Shown piece after piece: positions 53,903 through 62,614 of a stretch of DNA of 64,000 nt; positions within the stretch are counted from its first letter, which is position 1, and each line of letters opens with the position of its first letter. Both the position numbers and the translations under genes were made by a program. The notes below the pieces were generated by a model, which saw only the letters and a list, made by a program, of their open reading frames with translations, was not told where the DNA came from and did no database searches. Where the stretch lies: contig NZ_WNZW01000012.1 in NCBI RefSeq assembly GCF_009725165.1, positions 1 through 64,000 of the forward strand. Direction: 5' to 3'. The stretch is from Paenibacillus woosongensis (lineage in GTDB: Bacteria; Bacillota; Bacilli; Paenibacillales; Paenibacillaceae).

Positions 53903-54634
53903 TTACATGCCGTGATTGATCTCTTCGTCGTCAAACCAGATGCTTTTGCCGATGCGGATCGAATACAGCGGAGTCTGCCCCTGGAATTGCACTTGATATT
54001 CCGGAGCGGTCAAAGGATTTTCTGCAAAGGGGGTGTTACCAAGAATGTGAGGAAAATTAACCAGGCTGCCGATTTCCAGCAGCTCAGGATGAAGCCAGTC
54101 CGGTGCCTCGGCAAGCTCCAAAATATGATGAAAGTCAGGAGCGATCGAAAGGTAATGGGAAATGTAAGCATTCTTGCCTTGTCCAAATAGAATATAGGTC
54201 AGGCTCTGGGGGTAATCGATATTTTCGGCAAAATGCCGGAAATGAACGACTCTTTCAATCGTGACGGTAACATTATGAATGAGAGGAATGTCCTTGGCCG
54301 GATCTTGCGGCACACCGCAGAACACATCGGCGGCAAAAGAAGTGATGTGGCCCAGCTCAATTTGCGGCAGCGTAAATAAATTCGTCTGCACGTTTCCAAG
54401 GATAAATGCTTTGTCAGGGTTTTGACGGCTAGCTTCAATGTAGGTATTCATAGCATCGGGAGGGAGACTTGCTTTGAGGATCACTTGATATCTGTGGTTT
54501 TCCATATGAAACATAGGCAAATGGTCGAGAAAGAGCTCCTCTGTTCCCATCATGACGAACCCATGAAGATCTGGAATATTCTCGGGTGACTGCTCATGGT
54601 CGTGTGTACCGTGGATTGCAGTCCGGTAGAACAT
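53903..54634 (-). CDS. Conserved protein preceding the decarboxylase, function unknown
   Basis: 243 residues, cytosolic, rich in His. HGTHDHEQSPENIPDLHGF near the start, HLPMFHMENHRYQVIL near residue 40 and ERVVHFRHFAENIDYPQSLTYILFGQG near 150 suggest a beta-rich metal- or cofactor-binding protein. No named family recognised. The ATG at 54634 follows GGAGGAGGTAATTC. Position directly upstream of the decarboxylase suggests a shared pathway or an accessory role. First gene of the operon. Confidence 0.7.
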   Translation of the reverse strand: MFYRTAIHGTHDHEQSPENIPDLHGFVMMGTEELFLDHLPMFHMENHRYQVILKASLPPDAMNTYIEASRQNPDKAFILGNVQTNLFTLPQIELGHITSFAADVFCGVPQDPAKDIPLIHNVTVTIERVVHFRHFAENIDYPQSLTYILFGQGKNAYISHYLSIAPDFHHILELAEAPDWLHPELLEIGSLVNFPHILGNTPFAENPLTAPEYQVQFQGQTPLYSIRIGKSIWFDDEEINHGM

Positions 54635-54751
54635 TACATGAATTACCTCCTCCAAATATGAAGATATATTGTAATTTAATACCATAGTATCTATTGTAAT
54701 CCATCAGGCCTATTATGCCTACTATTTTTTCCAATGAATTAATGCCGCATA

Positions 54752-54793
54752 GAAAAAGCCCTCCAGACCCGTATCCTTGGTCGGAAGGCCTTA
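54752..54793 (-). terminator. Terminator of the splAB operon
   Basis: On the minus strand AAGGCC-TTCCGACC pairs imperfectly with GGGTCTGGAGGGCTT and is followed by TTTTTC. Confidence 0.65.
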
Positions 54794-54798
54794 CGATT

Positions 54799-55827
54799 CT
54801 AAGTGAAGTATTCCAGCTTCGCCTTAGGAAAAAACTTCTCCATGTAGCCCTGAAGATGAGTTCTCAAATCCTCTTCCTCTTCTTTAGGATAAATATACTT
54901 GCCAATGCCGTATTTGCCCCACTTGTATCTTCGTTTTTCTTCGTCCAGTTCGAGCTTGGTCATCGGGTAATTTTTCTCAATAACCCGCTTCGCCGGCTTG
55001 GTAAACCGATGCTGAATGAATTCGAAGGTGATATCCTCCCTTGCATCCTCCGGCAATTCGGCATCCAGACGTTCAAACATATGGTAGTAGCCTTCCTCCC
55101 AGCCTTCATGCAAATAGATTGGAGCTACGATAAAGCCAAGCGGATATCCGGCTCTTGCCACTTTGCCTGCCGCCTCGATTCTTTGCGCCAGCGGCGATGT
55201 TCCAGGTTCAAAATTGTTAATGACATAGTCGGCGTTCACACTGAAGCGAAAGCGCGTTTTGCCGTTATGCTTCGCATCAAGCAGGTGATCCACATGATGG
55301 AACTTCGTCACGAACCTCAGCTTCCCGTATTCGGATTCGCCGAAATGCTCTATAGCCCGTTTGAGGGTATGCGTCAGATGATCGATGCCGACGATGTCGG
55401 AAGTGCAGGAGGCTTCGAACCGGGTCGGCTCCGGCGCACGTTCTGCCATGTATTTGTCCGCAGCCTCCAAAATCTCTTCCACATTGACATAGGTGCGGAT
55501 GTAGGGCTTGCTGCCCATTGTCGTCTGCAAATAACAGTAATGGCAATGCCCCATACAGCCTGTAGCAAAAGGGATTGCGTACTCTGCTGAAGGCTTAGAC
55601 GTATCGAACTTCAGCGTTTTGCGGATGCCAACGACTAGCGTAGACTTCGCCACCCGATACCTTTGAAAGTCATTGTCTCCCGGCAGGTTCCTGACTTGAT
55701 TATGGGATGTCGTATAGCGGATTTCGACGTCCATGTTGGCGAATTTGTCATACAGCTCTTTACCGAGCGGATACTCCAAGGCATCGGGCTCGAAATAGAC
55801 GAGCTTCGGCGTAAACGGCTTGATCAT
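54799..55827 (-). CDS. splB: Spore photoproduct lyase
   Basis: 342 residues. Radical SAM enzyme that reverses the thymine dimer (spore photoproduct) formed in UV-irradiated spores, during germination. The radical SAM cysteines are Cys91, Cys95 and Cys98 in ATGCMGHCHYCYL, and Cys141 in EASCTSDIVG is the hydrogen donor; all at the same numbers as in B. subtilis SplB. Its start overlaps the splA-like stop by 4 bases. Shows that the organism forms endospores. Confidence 0.97.
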   Translation of the reverse strand: MIKPFTPKLVYFEPDALEYPLGKELYDKFANMDVEIRYTTSHNQVRNLPGDNDFQRYRVAKSTLVVGIRKTLKFDTSKPSAEYAIPFATGCMGHCHYCYLQTTMGSKPYIRTYVNVEEILEAADKYMAERAPEPTRFEASCTSDIVGIDHLTHTLKRAIEHFGESEYGKLRFVTKFHHVDHLLDAKHNGKTRFRFSVNADYVINNFEPGTSPLAQRIEAAGKVARAGYPLGFIVAPIYLHEGWEEGYYHMFERLDAELPEDAREDITFEFIQHRFTKPAKRVIEKNYPMTKLELDEEKRRYKWGKYGIGKYIYPKEEEEDLRTHLQGYMEKFFPKAKLEYFT

Positions 55828-56087
55828 TCGAAGCTCCCTTCCGAAGCAGTCCCGAAATAATACCGATAAGCCTGCTCCGCTTCCTCTTCCGTAGCATATA
55901 CGGCCATTTCCTGAGTTAAGGGATAGTAGGTTTCATACAGGAACATCGCCAGCTCCTGCGGATTATCCGGGTTATTGACGACCGCAGCCTGCTGAATATG
56001 GGTCACATCCTGTGTGTGCGGGTTGCGATAGAAAACATAGACGATATCTCCGGGCTTATAGGCTTCAGACTGATAATTGGTTTCCAT
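55824..56087 (-). CDS. splA: SplA-like regulator of spore photoproduct lyase
   Basis: 87 residues. The opening YKPGDIVYVFYRNPHTQDVTHIQQA and the middle ELAMFLYETYYPLTQEMAVYATEEEAEQAY match the SplA domain. In B. subtilis SplA lowers splB expression (a TRAP-like protein). AGAAGGGGATGGC precedes the ATG. First gene of the splAB operon; a forespore (sigma G) promoter is expected upstream, but no box is convincing. Confidence 0.9.
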   Translation of the reverse strand: METNYQSEAYKPGDIVYVFYRNPHTQDVTHIQQAAVVNNPDNPQELAMFLYETYYPLTQEMAVYATEEEAEQAYRYYFGTASEGSFE

Positions 56088-56189
56088 GCCATCCCCTTCT
56101 TTTCTATAGAGTAATCAGAACTAATCCGAGTTGTTGTTAAAATATTCCCGCGAGTCCTGAATTTTATGTACCGGCAACACAATCAGCAA

Positions 56190-56230
56190 AAAAGAAGGCG
56201 CCCATGTCTTCTTGACCTGGACACCTTCTT
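56190..56230 (-). terminator. Terminator of the LPMO gene
   Basis: On the minus strand AAGAAGGTGTCC pairs with GGGCGCCTTCTT (G-U pairs), followed by TTTTTTG. Confidence 0.75.
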
Positions 56231-56280
56231 GAGAAAGGATAAAACTTTTTAAATCGGCTCTGTACTTATCTTCATGAGAC

Positions 56281-57114
56281 TCACTGAGGAGGCGTGTCAC
56301 CAAGCAGCTTCCATGGTCCATGCTGTCCTGTCGTGCCTGGCTCTTGGCCTTGCGTCCACCACAGCGCTTCCCAGAATTGTCCGTTATGGAATACAACATC
56401 ACCCGTATTGTAGATGCGGATCGTATTCCAGACCAGATATTCGCCGAAACGGTTCGGATCGCCAGGGAATCCTGGCTGTGGAGTCGCCGGCGCGTTTGGA
56501 TTAATGCTCAAATTGACGTCCATCACTTGATAGAAGGCATTTGGCGTATCCGCGATATCCCAAACAGCGACGATAACGTAATAGCCTTCGCGGTCGTTCG
56601 GAATGAAGCAATCATTATAGACATCGTTCGGCGGAATGGCTCCATCGTCGATGTATCTGCAGAACAGCTCCAGATCCGAGCGCTTCAGCGGCTGGTTCGG
56701 ATCCCAGCCTTTCTTGGTAATATAATAATCCCAAGTATTGGTGCTGTGGTTCGCAACGATTTTCCAGTGGAACGTATGCTCCCCGCCCTTCATATTCACT
56801 TTCTTCCAACGTGTGGATGATTGCTCATCGAGCTCCAGAAAAATTCCTGCGCTGGCGATCTTGCCGTCAGGTACGCCGAATTCAGGGAAATCCCCTCGTC
56901 CCTCGATACTGAATGGCTCATAAATAATTCTGCCACAGTTCACGTTCTCACCCTTCGCGCACAAATCGGCACGGCTATCGACTACATGTCCATGTGCGGA
57001 AGCGCTATCAGCAAACAGCGTGGAGCAGGCCAGCATGACCAGCATCGTCCCTGCAGCGACCAGGAACATTTTAATTTTCGAATATTTACGGTCTATGATA
57101 ACTTCAGCTGTCAT
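56281..57114 (-). CDS. AA10 lytic polysaccharide monooxygenase with CBM5/12
   Basis: 277 residues. Secreted copper enzyme that oxidatively cleaves chitin or cellulose chains. A signal peptide ends at SASA, leaving His41 (HGHVVDSRADLC) as the N-terminal copper ligand; the second ligand is His123 in FHWKIVANHSTNTW. The AA10 domain ends near 220 (FYQVMDVNLSIN), then a Pro-rich linker and a CBM5/12-type chitin-binding module (YNTGDVVFHNGQFWEALWWTQG). GGAGGAAGATGAA precedes the ATG at 57114; longer in-frame extension to 57258 is not supported. CBM5/12 suggests chitin as substrate. Confidence 0.92.
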   Translation of the reverse strand: MTAEVIIDRKYSKIKMFLVAAGTMLVMLACSTLFADSASAHGHVVDSRADLCAKGENVNCGRIIYEPFSIEGRGDFPEFGVPDGKIASAGIFLELDEQSSTRWKKVNMKGGEHTFHWKIVANHSTNTWDYYITKKGWDPNQPLKRSDLELFCRYIDDGAIPPNDVYNDCFIPNDREGYYVIVAVWDIADTPNAFYQVMDVNLSINPNAPATPQPGFPGDPNRFGEYLVWNTIRIYNTGDVVFHNGQFWEALWWTQGQEPGTTGQHGPWKLLGDTPPQ

Positions 57115-57496
57115 TTCATCTTCCTCCTTTAAATTTGAATAGAATAGGATTGCATCATACCAACACTCATAGGCTACTATTTTCCTAGACCACCTCTTTC
57201 CAAGCATCATTTGCTGGTTCCCACGCTTGACAAGAAACGGCGTTCCTCCTTTCTTCAAGCTTTTATTATCAAGTCCTGAAGAGAGTTGTCGAATTCCTTG
57301 AGGTCGCGGTTCAGGAATTGATGACAGAGATTAAATAATAAAGCGTAGAATACTAGTGCGATCGTTGAAGGAGATAAATAGCGAGGAATGATTTGACAAA
57401 TGGAATATTATGGTTTTATTTAATTCATATTAAATTAAAATACTATATTTGTCAATTTTATGACAAAAATAGAAATAGAAAACTAATTTCATATAA
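57115..57496. other. Intergenic region upstream of the LPMO gene
   Basis: 382 bases, no gene supported. AT-rich with the LPMO promoter expected near 57150-57350; no clear operator found. Confidence 0.4.
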
Positions 57497-57520
57497 AAAA
57501 AGCACCTTACGGTGCTTGAA
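57497..57520 (-). terminator. Terminator of the 57522-58544 gene
   Basis: AAGCACC pairs with GGTGCTT around TTAC; on the minus strand a run of eight T follows. The stem starts next to the stop codon. Confidence 0.85.
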
Positions 57521-57521
57521 A

Positions 57522-58544
57522 TTAAGAATTATAGGGATTGCGGACATATTCCCTGCTGAAGCTGCCAAGATTGCCGAAATAAATCGAGATTAGCTTGGCC
57601 GGATCGGTGGCTAATTCCCCGCCTTTCAACTGGCCGCCATCATCCTTGTCGTCCCACGCCCAGGGAGCATTAGCGCCTCCTGTGCCGTTATTGCCGTTGA
57701 ACGCTCCCCAGCTGGAAAAGGTTTTCGGATCAAACCTGTGGTCCCACATCCCGTTAGGCGCAAATATATCTACGAGCTTATATTTTACATCACGGTCATT
57801 GCCTCCCTTCGGCACGCCGGCAACGTCTCTGCTCGGATAATAATAGATTACGTCGGTATTCGCATAGCTGGTTCCATCCCAAGCCTTAATGCCATGGCCT
57901 TTAGCTTCCTGGAACGTTACCGGATGATTCATTCCGTCATAATTAAGGTAGCGTACTGCTCCATCAATCGTCTCCTGGCCGTTCGTGTACGTGCTGTCGC
58001 TGGGTTTGAAAGAGTAGAAATCCTTATGGAATACCGTTACCATCGCCTCCAGCCGGCCATATTCCGTGCCATCCTTGCGAACGACCGTCAAAACGCCCTC
58101 CAAATCATTCTCATGCTCATCGAGGCCGAAGAAGGGAAAATCCGTCCAATCGCGAGGATGATAAAAGGCATATAAAATAAACCAATGCGTCGTGGTTTCC
58201 ACGATTGAATAATACGCTGTGCCTTTGAGACGTCCGGGATCTACGGATTGATTCTCCCAATTGTTCGAAGTGTCCCAATCCCCATCAAAATCGATGGCCG
58301 TTATATAATCTGCGTCATAATCGCTGCTGTCCGTATCTTGAATGTGTACGGGCGCCCAGCGGTAAGCCAAATCCAAATCGCTCGCCGCTGAAGCGCTTCC
58401 GGCTGGAACTGCCGTGTTCGTGAGCAGGAGCGCAAACATCAAGACAACGAACATTACCGCCCTGCCCCGCTTTCCCCGCTCAAGCTTCTCCTTATCCGTC
58501 CGAGAGTATGGATAATCATGATGAACCTGGATCATTTCGTTCAT
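57522..58544 (-). CDS. Secreted protein, possibly NPP1/Vps62-like
   Basis: 340 residues. A long N-terminal charged region (1-29) precedes a signal segment (VMFVVLMFALLLTNTAV) with cleavage near SASAAS. The mature part, LAYRWAPVHIQDTD then DADYITAIDFDGDW, FILYAFYHPRDW and DVIYYYPSRDVAG, resembles a group of secreted bacterial and fungal proteins related to NPP1/Vps62 proteins; this is only a resemblance and the necrosis motif GHRHDWE is absent. Function unknown. AGGAGGACAGATCCAC precedes the ATG. Lies behind the LPMO gene in the same orientation, both exported. Confidence 0.65.
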   Translation of the reverse strand: MNEMIQVHHDYPYSRTDKEKLERGKRGRAVMFVVLMFALLLTNTAVPAGSASAASDLDLAYRWAPVHIQDTDSSDYDADYITAIDFDGDWDTSNNWENQSVDPGRLKGTAYYSIVETTTHWFILYAFYHPRDWTDFPFFGLDEHENDLEGVLTVVRKDGTEYGRLEAMVTVFHKDFYSFKPSDSTYTNGQETIDGAVRYLNYDGMNHPVTFQEAKGHGIKAWDGTSYANTDVIYYYPSRDVAGVPKGGNDRDVKYKLVDIFAPNGMWDHRFDPKTFSSWGAFNGNNGTGGANAPWAWDDKDDGGQLKGGELATDPAKLISIYFGNLGSFSREYVRNPYNS

Positions 58545-59196
58545 GTGGATCTGTCCTCCTATCTTTTATCTTAATTGGGTGCCTTCACACAAAGAATACT
58601 ACACCATTTATGTTAAATAAATACAATTAACTTATTTACTCTGATGGCTGTTTCCGTAATAATTTCAGTCAATGATCCCTGACTCTGTAAACTAGTAAAA
58701 GAAAGAAAGATGGATATGCTTAGGCTTAGACCCATACTTATGTCTAAGCTTAAGCACCAACCCTGGACTAACCGGAATACCGGCTCAAAACCGAAATCAA
58801 TGCTTGACCCGAGGGCAGATGCGAGTGCGTGCGTAAAAGCTGGAGATAATCTAATGGTTGTGAGCGACGTTATGTAGGTTAACATTAGCATTCACAAAAT
58901 GTAACGGTTGCCAGCGAACCTATTTCCCATTTTTTTGTACACTGCAGGGCTGTCTCGACCGAATAAGCGCGCATACAACCGTTAGAAAAGAAACCTTCGT
59001 TTTTAGGGCCGATTAAACGCTATGACAACCGTTAGCGTGGCTTTACTCCAAACAGGTCGCCGTTCGAGGCTAACCCTTTGGTTAAGCGCCGATATCTAGG
59101 TTGGGCCGGAACTCCTCCAACTTATCTCTTGTTATTCGCAAGCTGATGTTTTATATTGACATAATAGTAGGTCAAAAAAAAGAGGTGAACGGCGGG
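58545..59196. other. Intergenic region with degenerate repeats
   Basis: 652 bases without a supported gene. Contains AACGGTTGCCAGCG (58903), CAACCGTTAGAAAA (58977) and ACAACCGTTAGCGTGG (59025), related words in both orientations, plus a palindromic stretch near 58730 (CTTAGGCTTAGAC / GTCTAAGCTTAAG). Just ahead of the TetR gene TTGAC and GTCAA flank a 10-base spacer (59157-59176), a possible operator. Confidence 0.45.
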
Positions 59197-59904
59197 ATGA
59201 CTCCACGCACGAAGGAACAAAATGAAGAGATCCGGCTGCGGCGTCTGGTGCAAATCCGCAAAGCCGCTGCCGATGTGTTTCTGTGTAAAGGGCCTTTACT
59301 GGAAATCCGCGATGTGGCCGCACAGGCGGGACTCGGCTATGGTACGGTATACCATTATTACAGCAATAAGGGCGATCTGCTCCACGATCTGCTATTGGAT
59401 GCTTTGGAGCGGGCCGGGGGATGGCTAGAAGCTCCACTGAAGGATCCGGCGGGCAGGCATTTCGGCTTGGCTGCTGCCGCAGACACCGGGAACTCGGCTG
59501 CCGTGGATTCCCGAAGCGGAGACCGCGAAACGGACGCTGCCGCAGAGCTTAGCCCCGTCGCCGCCGCCGTCGTGCGGCTGCTGCAGCTTTGGGCGGAGGA
59601 CCACGCCCTGTACCTGCTGTATAAGCTGGCCGGCGAGGGCTTTGCCTCGCTGCATGAAGCGCGATCGGCTCCGCTCTCGGCCGCCTTTCGCCGGGAGGTG
59701 CTCGCACCGCTGGCGGCGCTACTGGAAAGCGGGCGTGCGGCGGACAGGGCTGCCGCTTCGCACGGAAACGCAGCTGAGCCGCCGTATCGGCTACAGCGCG
59801 CGGAAATGCTGCTGGCCGCCTTGGTCGGCTGCGCCTCGCTTTCGTTTCGCCGCGGAAAGCTGCACGAGGAGGCCAGAGATATCGCCCAGTTTCTAAAATT
59901 ATAG
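59197..59904 (+). CDS. TetR/AcrR family transcriptional regulator
   Basis: 235 residues. The helix-turn-helix of TetR proteins is at residues about 14-60 (AAADVFLCKGPLLEIRDVAAQAGLGYGTVYHYYSNKGDLL). The remaining, Ala-rich and very GC-rich part is the ligand and dimer domain. ATG at 59197 with AAAGAGGTGAACGGCGGG; upstream extension to 59101 is not supported. Starts 28 bases before the methionine aminopeptidase gene ends the gap, so the two may be co-transcribed; TetR proteins often act on their own promoter. Confidence 0.85.
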   Translation: MTPRTKEQNEEIRLRRLVQIRKAAADVFLCKGPLLEIRDVAAQAGLGYGTVYHYYSNKGDLLHDLLLDALERAGGWLEAPLKDPAGRHFGLAAAADTGNSAAVDSRSGDRETDAAAELSPVAAAVVRLLQLWAEDHALYLLYKLAGEGFASLHEARSAPLSAAFRREVLAPLAALLESGRAADRAAASHGNAAEPPYRLQRAEMLLAALVGCASLSFRRGKLHEEARDIAQFLKL

Positions 59905-59931
59905 AATTGAGAAGGAGCGAGCAAACAAAAG

Positions 59932-60678
59932 ATGATCATTTTAAAATCAACTAGAGAAATCGAAGAGATGAAGCAGGCAGGCCAAATCGTTGCAGACTGC
60001 CACCGCGAGGTGGCCAAACTGATCGAGCCTGGAATCACCACCCGGGAAATCAATGACTTTGTGGCCAGACACATCACCAAGCTGGGCGGCAAGCAGTTTA
60101 CGAAAGGGTACAACGGATTCCCTGCCGAAACCTGCACTTCGGTCAACGATGTGGTGGCCCACGGCATTCCTTCGAACCGGGCGCTTATGGACGGAGACTT
60201 GCTGAAGCTCGACATCGTTGCGGAATACGGCGGATGGTTCGGCGATTCGTGCTGGAGCTATGCGGTAGGCAAAATCCGGCCGGAGGCGCAAAAATTAATG
60301 AAGGTGACAAAGGAATGCTTGGATCTGGGAATCGCCCGGGCGCTCCCCGGGGGCCGGCTCGGCGACATAACGTCAGCGATTCAACAGCATGCGGAAGCGA
60401 ACGGGTTTTCGGTCGTGCGTGATCTGCTGGCGCACGGGATAGGGCGGAGCCTGCATGAGGAGCCGAACTACGAGCATATCGGCGTAGCCGGCAAAGGCAT
60501 TCGGTTAAAGGAAGGCATGGTGTTTACGATTGAACCGATGCTCAACGAAGGTACATTTCGTATTACGATCGACGACGACCAGTGGACAGCGAGAACGGCC
60601 GACGGCAAGCTGACTGCGCAATATGAGCATACGATCGCAGTCACGCCGGACGGACCGCTGATTTTAACAGCCCAGTAA
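59932..60678 (+). CDS. map: Type I methionine aminopeptidase
   Basis: 248 residues. Removes the initiator methionine from nascent proteins. All five metal ligands are present: Asp94, Asp105, His168, Glu201 and Glu232, with His175 for substrate binding. Marks: GDLLKLDIVAEYGGWFGDS, LAHGIGRSLHEEP, FTIEPML and QYEHTIAV. It is not in the ribosomal-protein cluster where the essential copy usually lies, so it may be a second, stress-related copy as in Bacillus yflG. GAAGGAGCGAG precedes the ATG somewhat far (14 bases). Confidence 0.93.
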   Translation: MIILKSTREIEEMKQAGQIVADCHREVAKLIEPGITTREINDFVARHITKLGGKQFTKGYNGFPAETCTSVNDVVAHGIPSNRALMDGDLLKLDIVAEYGGWFGDSCWSYAVGKIRPEAQKLMKVTKECLDLGIARALPGGRLGDITSAIQQHAEANGFSVVRDLLAHGIGRSLHEEPNYEHIGVAGKGIRLKEGMVFTIEPMLNEGTFRITIDDDQWTARTADGKLTAQYEHTIAVTPDGPLILTAQ

Positions 60679-60754
60679 AAATCGAGACGAACGGACGGGA
60701 ATGCGTCTAACTTTACCGATTTACGAAAAACCGCCTTTCCGGGAAAAAGTAAAA

Positions 60755-60803
60755 CACTTCCTTCATAGCCGTTGCCAGCCATAAAGGAAGTGCATCTTTT
60801 CTT
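60755..60803 (+). terminator. Terminator after map
   Basis: CACTTCCTT pairs with AAGGAAGTG around a 20-base loop, followed by CATCTTTTCTT. Confidence 0.65.
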
Positions 60804-60817
60804 ACCTGACATGTGTA

Positions 60818-61282
60818 TCAAACGGGTTCAGGAGGAGCCTTGTCCGCTACAACCGTAAGGACGATACCATGCTCCAGCAGCGCCTTTAATGCACAGAGCA
60901 CCATTGTAAATCCGCCCATCGAGTCAAGGGCATCCTGTACAGCCTGGTCCCCGTCACCCTTAAATCCAGAGTTCGTAACACTAACATAGGTTTCGCTATC
61001 GCTGAACGGCGTAAAAACCCATTCCACGGAATTGATGTCGGGCGGCGACCAATTCAGCAAAATACGGCGGTTTATTTCGATTTCCAGCACGTCCACATCT
61101 GTCCCGACGCCGTACATCTCCCATTCCCAGCGGATACGCTTGCCGGCCTCCAGCCTTCCGCTGCTCTTCGTAAACCAGAATTTTGTTGTGATCGAAGGAT
61201 CGGCTATTGCCTCAAATACCTCCTCTACCGGACGGCGAATCAACATCCCCGTTCGAACCACAGGTTCCCCTTCCCTATGCAT
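60818..61282 (-). CDS. SRPBCC (AHSA1/START-like) protein
   Basis: 154 residues. Fold of the Bet v1/AHSA1 type: RTGMLIRRPVEEVFEAIADPSITTKFWFTKSSG at the start, WEWEMYGV and LLNWSPPDINSVEWVFTPF in the middle. Members bind hydrophobic ligands in a cavity; a function for this group is not known. GAAGGGAGGAGCATAATC precedes the ATG at 61282; the longer frame to 61384 is not supported. Tail overlaps nothing, and it follows the GIY-YIG gene on the same strand. Confidence 0.82.
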   Translation of the reverse strand: MHREGEPVVRTGMLIRRPVEEVFEAIADPSITTKFWFTKSSGRLEAGKRIRWEWEMYGVGTDVDVLEIEINRRILLNWSPPDINSVEWVFTPFSDSETYVSVTNSGFKGDGDQAVQDALDSMGGFTMVLCALKALLEHGIVLTVVADKAPPEPV

Positions 61283-61374
61283 GATTATGCTCCTCCCTTC
61301 GGCATTAAAGTGCTTATATCCAGCCTCCCCGATCCCGTGGGCTGCCATACAGTGCACCCCAGCCAGTTCGGCAG

Positions 61375-62463
61375 TTAAGCCCAAAATTCCCGCAGCGCCG
61401 CTTCGAGTTCGCTTTGTTCATCCGCCTCTACCCAGCTGCCGGGAATAAGGAGATAGCGGCAGGCGCTGCTCTGCAAATAGCTATAGATGATTTGTACGGC
61501 ATAGATATCTTCCCGGGTTACCTCGGCAGCATCGGGTTCCGTATCTTTCGTGAAATAGCTCAGAATCAAGGCTTTGGCTCTCTGTTGCAGCGATTCGATA
61601 TCCGCTCTAGAAGCCACAGAGCACCGCTCACTGTGCAGCACAACGTTCCCCTTAATTAGAAATAGCTTTATCGTATCTTTGTCTAAATGCTCGTAGACAA
61701 CGATGCTGTGATTCTCTGCCGCGAACGCGATCACTTCCCGTTTGCTTAAGAGCAAATTCACCGCCTCCATGCCGTCCCTGTACTTTGCAGCCTGCTCAAA
61801 ATCGAAACGTTCGGCGGCCTCCGCCATTTTACGCTCCATTTCATCATATAAACTTCGATCATTCCCTTGAAGCAGGCCAATGAACCGATCCATGACTTCA
61901 TCGAATCGCCGGGCATTTGCGCCGCCAAGGCATTTGCCGAGACAGAGGCCAAGCGAATAGTTCAAGCATGGAGTATTTGCCGATGCAGCTGCTGGCCTAT
62001 GATTGCAGGCGATTTTGCAGCATTCCTCAATTTTTGCCACCGCCTGTTCAAGGCTATTTCTGCTGGCTGTATAAGGACCAAAAAAACGAGACCGGTCTTG
62101 ACCGCCTTCATCCAGCGTATCTGTAATTTCCAGCCACCGCCAATCGCGTTTTTGCCGCAATACGATGTAACTGTAACCTAGCGGATTTTTCATCTTCCGA
62201 TTATACATCGGCTTAATATCCTGAATGAGCCTGCATTCCAGCATAAACGCTTCAAACTCCGTATCGGTAACGATGTGCTCCAGGTCTTTGACATGGTGAA
62301 CCAGTTTTTTCACTTTGGGGGAGTGCGATTTATTGTTGTAAAAATATGATTGAACTCTTTTCTTCAGACTTTTGGATTTGCCAACGTAAATGACCGTTCC
62401 CCGCGAATCTCTCATGAGATATACGCCCGGCGACAGCGGGAGCTCCTGTATTATTGTTTTCAT
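61375..62463 (-). CDS. UvrC-like GIY-YIG nuclease lacking the C-terminal half
   Basis: 362 residues. N-terminal GIY-YIG domain (about 8-88: GVYLMRDSRGTVIYVGKSKSLKKRVQSYF), a Cys-rich UvrC middle (ECCKIACNHR, NYSLGLCLGKCLGG), a UVR motif near 190-225 (LYDEMERKMAEAAERFDFEQAAKYRD). The RNase H-like and helix-hairpin-helix half of UvrC is missing; the last 130 residues resemble UvrC sequence up to about its position 360. Such short UvrC paralogs resemble E. coli Cho, which cuts 3' of lesions. ATG at 62463 behind AGAGGATC. Confidence 0.85.
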   Translation of the reverse strand: MKTIIQELPLSPGVYLMRDSRGTVIYVGKSKSLKKRVQSYFYNNKSHSPKVKKLVHHVKDLEHIVTDTEFEAFMLECRLIQDIKPMYNRKMKNPLGYSYIVLRQKRDWRWLEITDTLDEGGQDRSRFFGPYTASRNSLEQAVAKIEECCKIACNHRPAAASANTPCLNYSLGLCLGKCLGGANARRFDEVMDRFIGLLQGNDRSLYDEMERKMAEAAERFDFEQAAKYRDGMEAVNLLLSKREVIAFAAENHSIVVYEHLDKDTIKLFLIKGNVVLHSERCSVASRADIESLQQRAKALILSYFTKDTEPDAAEVTREDIYAVQIIYSYLQSSACRYLLIPGSWVEADEQSELEAALREFWA

Positions 62464-62614
62464 TTGAGTGCATGATCCTCTCAACGAATCTATCAAATAT
62501 GGCGAATTCCGCTCAACTTAAAGATACCATACGCACACCAAGAAGCACCACATTCACCGCCGGATCGGAGCTTGACGAACGTGATGCTTTTATATAAAAA
62601 AGCTATAATCTGGA

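Noticed and set aside
56121..56402. 93-codon minus-strand frame over the end of the LPMO gene
   Set aside because: It runs over the terminator and the end of a clear gene in another frame, with no start signal.
57115..57258. Extended N-terminus of the LPMO
   Set aside because: The extra 48 residues lack a binding site and would hide the signal peptide that must expose the N-terminal copper-binding histidine.
58613..58891. 92-codon minus-strand frame in the intergenic region
   Set aside because: No ribosome binding site, overlaps palindromic and repeat-like DNA, and the sequence is unlike known proteins.
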